Below are positions 60,501 to 64,000 of a stretch of 64,000 nucleotides of DNA, piece by piece; position 1 is the stretch's first letter, and every line of letters begins with the position of its first letter. A program made the position numbers and the translations under genes. The notes below the pieces were generated by a model. That model was not told the origin of the DNA. It saw only the letters and a list, made by a program, of their open reading frames with translations, and made no database searches. This DNA is from Deinandra increscens subsp. villosa (lineage: Eukaryota > Streptophyta > Magnoliopsida > Asterales > Asteraceae): NCBI GenBank assembly GCA_039602395.1, contig JBCNJP010000025.1, positions 46,457,980-46,521,979 on the forward strand, written 5' to 3'.

Positions 60501-60877
60501 TTATCAAACTCTTTGTTCAACACTTTCTTCCGACTCTTTTTGTAATCGTCATTACCTTCACATCTAGCTGATAGAGCATCCTACAATTGTTTTGACTTCT
60601 TGCATGTGATAAATTGATGTAACAATTCAGTGGGTAATGCCATTGTAAGATAACCGAAAGCTTTTTGTTCAAGCTCGTATGATTATCTTTCAGCATTGTC
60701 AAAGGTATGAACTTCTTTAAAATCTCCCGCATCAGCCGAAAATCGTTGTTTCTAATTATGATAATCTTCCAACTTCAACAACTTTGGAAATTTCTGACTT
60801 GTTCCGATTTCATTATCAAAGTTCAGCATAGTTTACATTGCACTCTGCATCGTGGAAAACGCATGAAATTCCGACAT
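57567..60877 (-). pseudogene. E10 copia-type gag, decayed
   Basis: Starts MSEF at 60877 as in E2. The capsid part (UBN2-like) is broken near 60835 by a TAG and shifted near 60520; the clean frame 60523-59759 ends with AAA to TAA inside the first knuckle (CYKCSKLGHFA, then stop). The coiled coil (59446-58900) has a frame change near 59100. The basic patch KKKKNKKNKKPKEKK is near 58660. The second knuckle CYICHRTGHMAKDC lies near 57990, after another shift. Coding ends at 57567. The breaks differ from those in E2, so each copy decayed separately. Confidence 0.88.
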
Positions 60878-60907
60878 TGTTTTGAAAAATTATTGAAATC
60901 TGGTTGG

Positions 60908-61157
60908 CCGAACTCCCACCGAACTTAATTCTGTGCTCCGAACTTCCTCCGAACGTCCACCAAAACTAAATCAATAGGCCGAACTTCCAACGAACCTAAA
61001 AAGCTCTGATCTATCACCGAATGAACTCCGAACCTCGACCAAACAAGCTCCGAGCCAGAAAACACTCCGAACACTCACCGAACTTAGACCAAGAGTTGTC
61101 CGAACTTGAAGTTCGGGGCAGTTACTCCGAACCTGAACAAGAAACTCCGAACCTCGA
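60908..61157. repeat. CCGAAC-rich gag leader of E10
   Basis: Eleven exact CCGAAC words in 250 bases between the primer site and gag, plus variants and one AAGTTCGG reverse copy. Same position and count as in E2, though the bases between differ. Confidence 0.85.
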
Positions 61158-61370
61158 CTTCATTTTTCAAAAACAAAACACGCGAAATTTGACTGTTTTT
61201 GATGAAAAACGCTACTGTGGACCAGGAAAACTGATAAGAAACGGTTTAGAAGCAGATTTAACATCAGAAACTCGATAGAACTGATGAAAAACACACAAAC
61301 AAACTCAAGAATCACCAAAAACGCTTTAAAGATCCAGAAATAGCAACCACAGATCAGTAGAGTGAACCAG

Positions 61371-61385
61371 ATTGCTCTGATACCA
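61371..61385 (-). other. E10 primer-binding site
   Basis: TGGTATCAGAGCAAT on the minus strand, two bases from the LTR. Confidence 0.88.
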
Positions 61386-61387
61386 CT

Positions 61388-61737
61388 TGAAAATGCGTGA
61401 GCATCGGATCGTCTACTCGATTTAGCTATTCGCACATCGAAACGTAATTAACCGATTGTTTTATTGATCAACGAAGAACAATTACAATCAGTAAATACTT
61501 AGAAACAGAATCAGAGAAACACACTCGGAAACACACACTTAACAGTAATATCACACGCTTAGAACTACGAATTACAACGTCCAAACTTCTATATATACCC
61601 AACCGGCCGATCCATGTCCGAACCTCAGGTTCGTCCAGTCCGAACTCCAGGTTCGGACTAAGTTCGGCCAGTGAACCTTTGGCTTGAACTTGAACATTGT
61701 TTGATACTTCACACGACGCACATATCAGGTATCAACA
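61388..61737 (-). repeat. E10 5' LTR, 350 bp
   Basis: TGTTGATACC (minus strand, 61737) to TTTTCA (61388). It contains a TATA box and two CCGAAC palindromes. Confidence 0.92.
61590..61656 (-). promoter_or_regulatory. E10 LTR promoter: TATA box and palindromes
   Basis: TATATATA (61590-61597) on the minus strand, with an imperfect palindrome at 61618-61634 and CCGAACTCCAGGTTCGG at 61640-61656 upstream of it in the sense direction. Confidence 0.6.
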
Positions 61738-62886
61738 AGTCACAGACAGGATGCTACTTGATCTATATCGTGCGTAAGTGCAAGAAAAGTGGTTTTATAT
61801 CGTGAGTTCATCACACATTCATGCCTCGTGCTACAGGTGTTGGTCCACCAACTAGACATGATCCTTTTCTCAGTAATGTGTCCTTTAAGCGCCTCGATCT
61901 CCAAGCTATGACGTAGGTCGTCGATACGGGGGCCATAGTTGACGAGTTCTCCAAATCTCGTGAATGCTTGGAGTATCCTCCTTCTATTGAGTTAAGCATC
62001 CAATCTCAATGGCAGACAACCACTTGTTGCTGCTTAGCAGCGGTCTCATCAAGAGAGAGAAAGAAAGAGGAAGAGAGGGAGATAGAAAAGATCGCTTCTC
62101 GATGTGGTATAATGGCAGACTTCCTAGGCGTGATCATCACTAATGTTTCATCAATTGGACGTGATGCATCAGATATGTACGGTGTTGTTTATATAAAACG
62201 GGTACAGCAGGAGTAGCTTCAGTAGACGCGACAACATTGTCCGTTGTGTGCCTAGCCAATCCATGGCTCACATGCAGCTGTTTGTTCGTTGTTGTCATCG
62301 TCGAAGGCTGTCGTGTACTAAGGAGAGTCCGTGTCTTGGGTGAGTGTTCATACTCATACTTAGGAATCAGACAGAATAGTGGTAGTGGGGGTAGCCATGG
62401 TTGTGATAAATTTCCAGCGTCATAAAACAGTTTGAAAGCAAGTAAGCACATATACAAGCAAGATGGATGCAACATGAAATGCACTTGCAATTGTGTGTAA
62501 GAGAACAGGGTTATAGTCTAGGTCCTACTGATGCAACCTAGTTCGCTATAACCACGGTTTTGATACCAATCTGTCACACCCTGAACTTTTGGGAACGGAG
62601 GCGTGTGACGTCATGGAGTAATAGTCGTGGATACATTGAACGACCTCTAAATGATTAAATAAAAACACACGTTTTAATTTATACATAATGTCTTACAAGT
62701 TGCAGTTGAAAGTAGTGATAGTAAAACAATGATTGTGAAGTACAAAAGTTGAGTTTGAAAAGTATGACGATTCCAAATTGAGAATATGTGATGAAAGCTC
62801 CAATTGCGCTAAGTGTTGACTATGACACCAAATAATATGCAGGTCCTAATGATGTATGTCATTCCAAGCAAGTGGCAGCTAAGTAC

Positions 62887-63672
62887 CTAAGAATTCATGA
62901 GCTTAAAAAGTCAACATAATGTTGGTGAGTTCACAGGTTTTATCAACTTGATGATAAGTTGTAAACAGTTTAATGCATACAAGATTATAGACTCGTGTGA
63001 GTCAAGTTTTGAATAGTCTTATGCAAGTCAAGTTTTGCACTAATTGATAAAAGCTTGTGCATGTCAAAATTTGCACAGTTTGATGAAAGACTTTTGCACG
63101 ATCAAGGTTTGCACGGTTTGTTGAAATATGTGTGCACGATCAAGGTTTGCACAGTTTGTCATTACTCGGCTTACTGTTGTAGTTGTTGATATGATCTCAC
63201 ATGAACCTCAAATTCGAATACTAACGGTTTACCCACTCATGGCATTCTATCCCGAGAAATACCGAACGGAGCAGAATAACTGACATGTACCCCTTGACAA
63301 TTACCGGTGTCAGGATTGGAGCAACCAAACTGGGTAGGGTTGTCAACCCAAATAGATCTATTCATTAGTTATCGTTTCATACAGAACTAATCGAATCAAC
63401 TAATAGTGGGATTCGGTTGTACAATCGTTTATAACGATAATGTACCATAGTTTGGGATACGGAAAAGAACATGTAACCATTACCTCAGTACAATTAACCA
63501 TAATGTCAAGTAAATGTTTGTTTATTTCATGAATGATCCCCAAAAAATTATTAAAACAGTTTAAAAGAAAGGGGCATTGTATACAAGTCAAAAAGAATGT
63601 ATAAAGTTTAATTTTTCATGAATTCTCCCCCATATGATAAAACAGTAAAAGAAAAAGGGTCGTGAAACTCAC
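62887..63672 (-). other. Putative LTR intron, E11
   Basis: Sense donor ATCAG|GTGAGTTTCAC at 63672; dyads AATAGATCTATT (63351-63362) and GGGTTGACAACCC (63337-63349); GTGAACTCACC near 62940; TTGAC about 24 nt before acceptor GAATTCTTAG at 62887. Confidence 0.5.
63001..63158. repeat. TTTGCAC repeat in E11 LTR intron
   Basis: About four imperfect units of about 45 bp with CACGATCAAGGTTTGCAC and AGTTTG words, inside the putative intron. Confidence 0.8.
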
Positions 63673-64000
63673 CTGATCTAGGTGATGGATATGCAACCGG
63701 AAGTGAAATACGCAAGTAACGTCCTAATATAATGATAATAAGACAATATATAAGGGTCTCGATTATTGAGTAACGTTAAGTCACCCAAATGATTACCGGT
63801 CAAGTCTTGATATAATATCCCGTTTGTATTTGTTTGAAAAACCCGTCCGTTAGTATTTATTGTTCAAATAAATATGCAAGTTCAATATTTATATTTCTGT
63901 TCAAAATAAATATGAAAAGGAAAAGTCAAATGAAAACAATTCAACGTAAAATATAGCAATCACGTTTTGAACATCGAATTAAATAATAATGTCTATTATT

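Larger units (their letters stand above)
55672..61737 (-). mobile_element. E10: gag-only copia-type LTR element
   Basis: Both LTRs (55944 downward into the gap; 61737-61388), primer site and polypurine tract are present. The 5.4-kb interior codes only for gag; about 1.6 kb of noncoding sequence then reaches the 3' LTR. No protease, integrase or RT motif was found. E2 has the same coding end, so the plan is shared. It lies within the internal region of E11. Confidence 0.88.
61738..64000 (-). mobile_element. E11: Ty3/gypsy-type element, 5' end only
   Basis: Minus-strand 5' LTR (from beyond 64000 to 62572), primer site TGGTATCAAAACCGTGG (62568-62552) and about 0.8 kb of internal sequence cut by E10 at 61738. 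The internal piece has short frames such as 62490-62140 and 61999-61811 without recognised domains; a 5' leader or gag start is likely. Confidence 0.65.
62572..64000 (-). repeat. E11 5' LTR, partial
   Basis: Ends GGGTGTGACA on the minus strand next to GAT and the primer site. It shares dyads and the intron module with the E4, E6 and E8 LTRs. Its start is beyond the window. Confidence 0.7.

Overview
The window looks like repeat-rich DNA from a flowering plant, most likely a composite (Asteraceae). The gag, pol and 3'-accessory ORFs resemble retroelement families I know from that plant family; this is from memory, not a search. No convincing single-copy host gene is visible. Nearly everything is nested LTR retrotransposons, with a few DNA-transposon pieces, and there is one 500-N assembly gap at 55172-55671.

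Layout (E numbers are mine). E1, 1-6578 (-): Ty3/gypsy element whose gag-pol frame is open from its ATG at 3306 to the window edge; it is inserted in E2. E2, 6579-11148 (-): copia-type element with a decayed gag. 11679-12437: old gypsy LTR remnant. E3, 12438-17513 (+): 5'-truncated chromodomain-type gypsy element. E4, 17942-41572 (+): gypsy element whose 5' LTR carries an internal 1.4 kb tandem duplication and is split by E5. E5, 21078-35559 (-): large gypsy derivative with two very similar 4.1 kb LTRs around a wrecked internal region; E6 (31085-33805) sits in its 5' LTR with a clean TACAC target duplication. E7, 41573-43770 plus 47298-47823 (-): accessory ORF of an LTR element, split by the LTR structure E8 (43771-47297), which itself holds a hAT-like MITE. 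E9, about 48161-55085: a 1 kb inverted array of 10-bp degenerate units, a 2.09 kb tandem duplication, a spliced transposon-like gene and a 140-153 bp tandem array. E10, 55672-61737 (-): gag-only copia element with both LTRs (one partly in the gap), inserted in E11, 61738-64000+ (-), a gypsy 5' end.

The most interesting signal is shared by the long LTRs. At least six LTR families here, on both strands but always in the sense direction, carry an intron-like module: a donor AG|GTGAGTT, then 0.3-0.9 kb later a motif close to GAACTCACC that is complementary to the donor, then a YTGAC branch-like site 20-30 nt before an AG acceptor. In four of these families, plus an old remnant, the presumed intron also contains a short palindrome whose sequence changes between families while its dyad symmetry is kept; in the four families a second such palindrome follows it. 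This fits an LTR intron that would leave dimerisation or packaging signals only on unspliced genomic RNA. That is a hypothesis from sequence alone.

A second RNA-like signal lies in the 3' noncoding part of E10: three tandem hairpin units of about 90 bp with different stems but the same fold and GNRA loops on the sense strand. E2 and E10 share a gag-only plan and a CCGAAC word that is repeated both at the promoter and in the gag leader. E1 and E5 share LTR ends and primer site, so E1-like elements could have mobilised E5.
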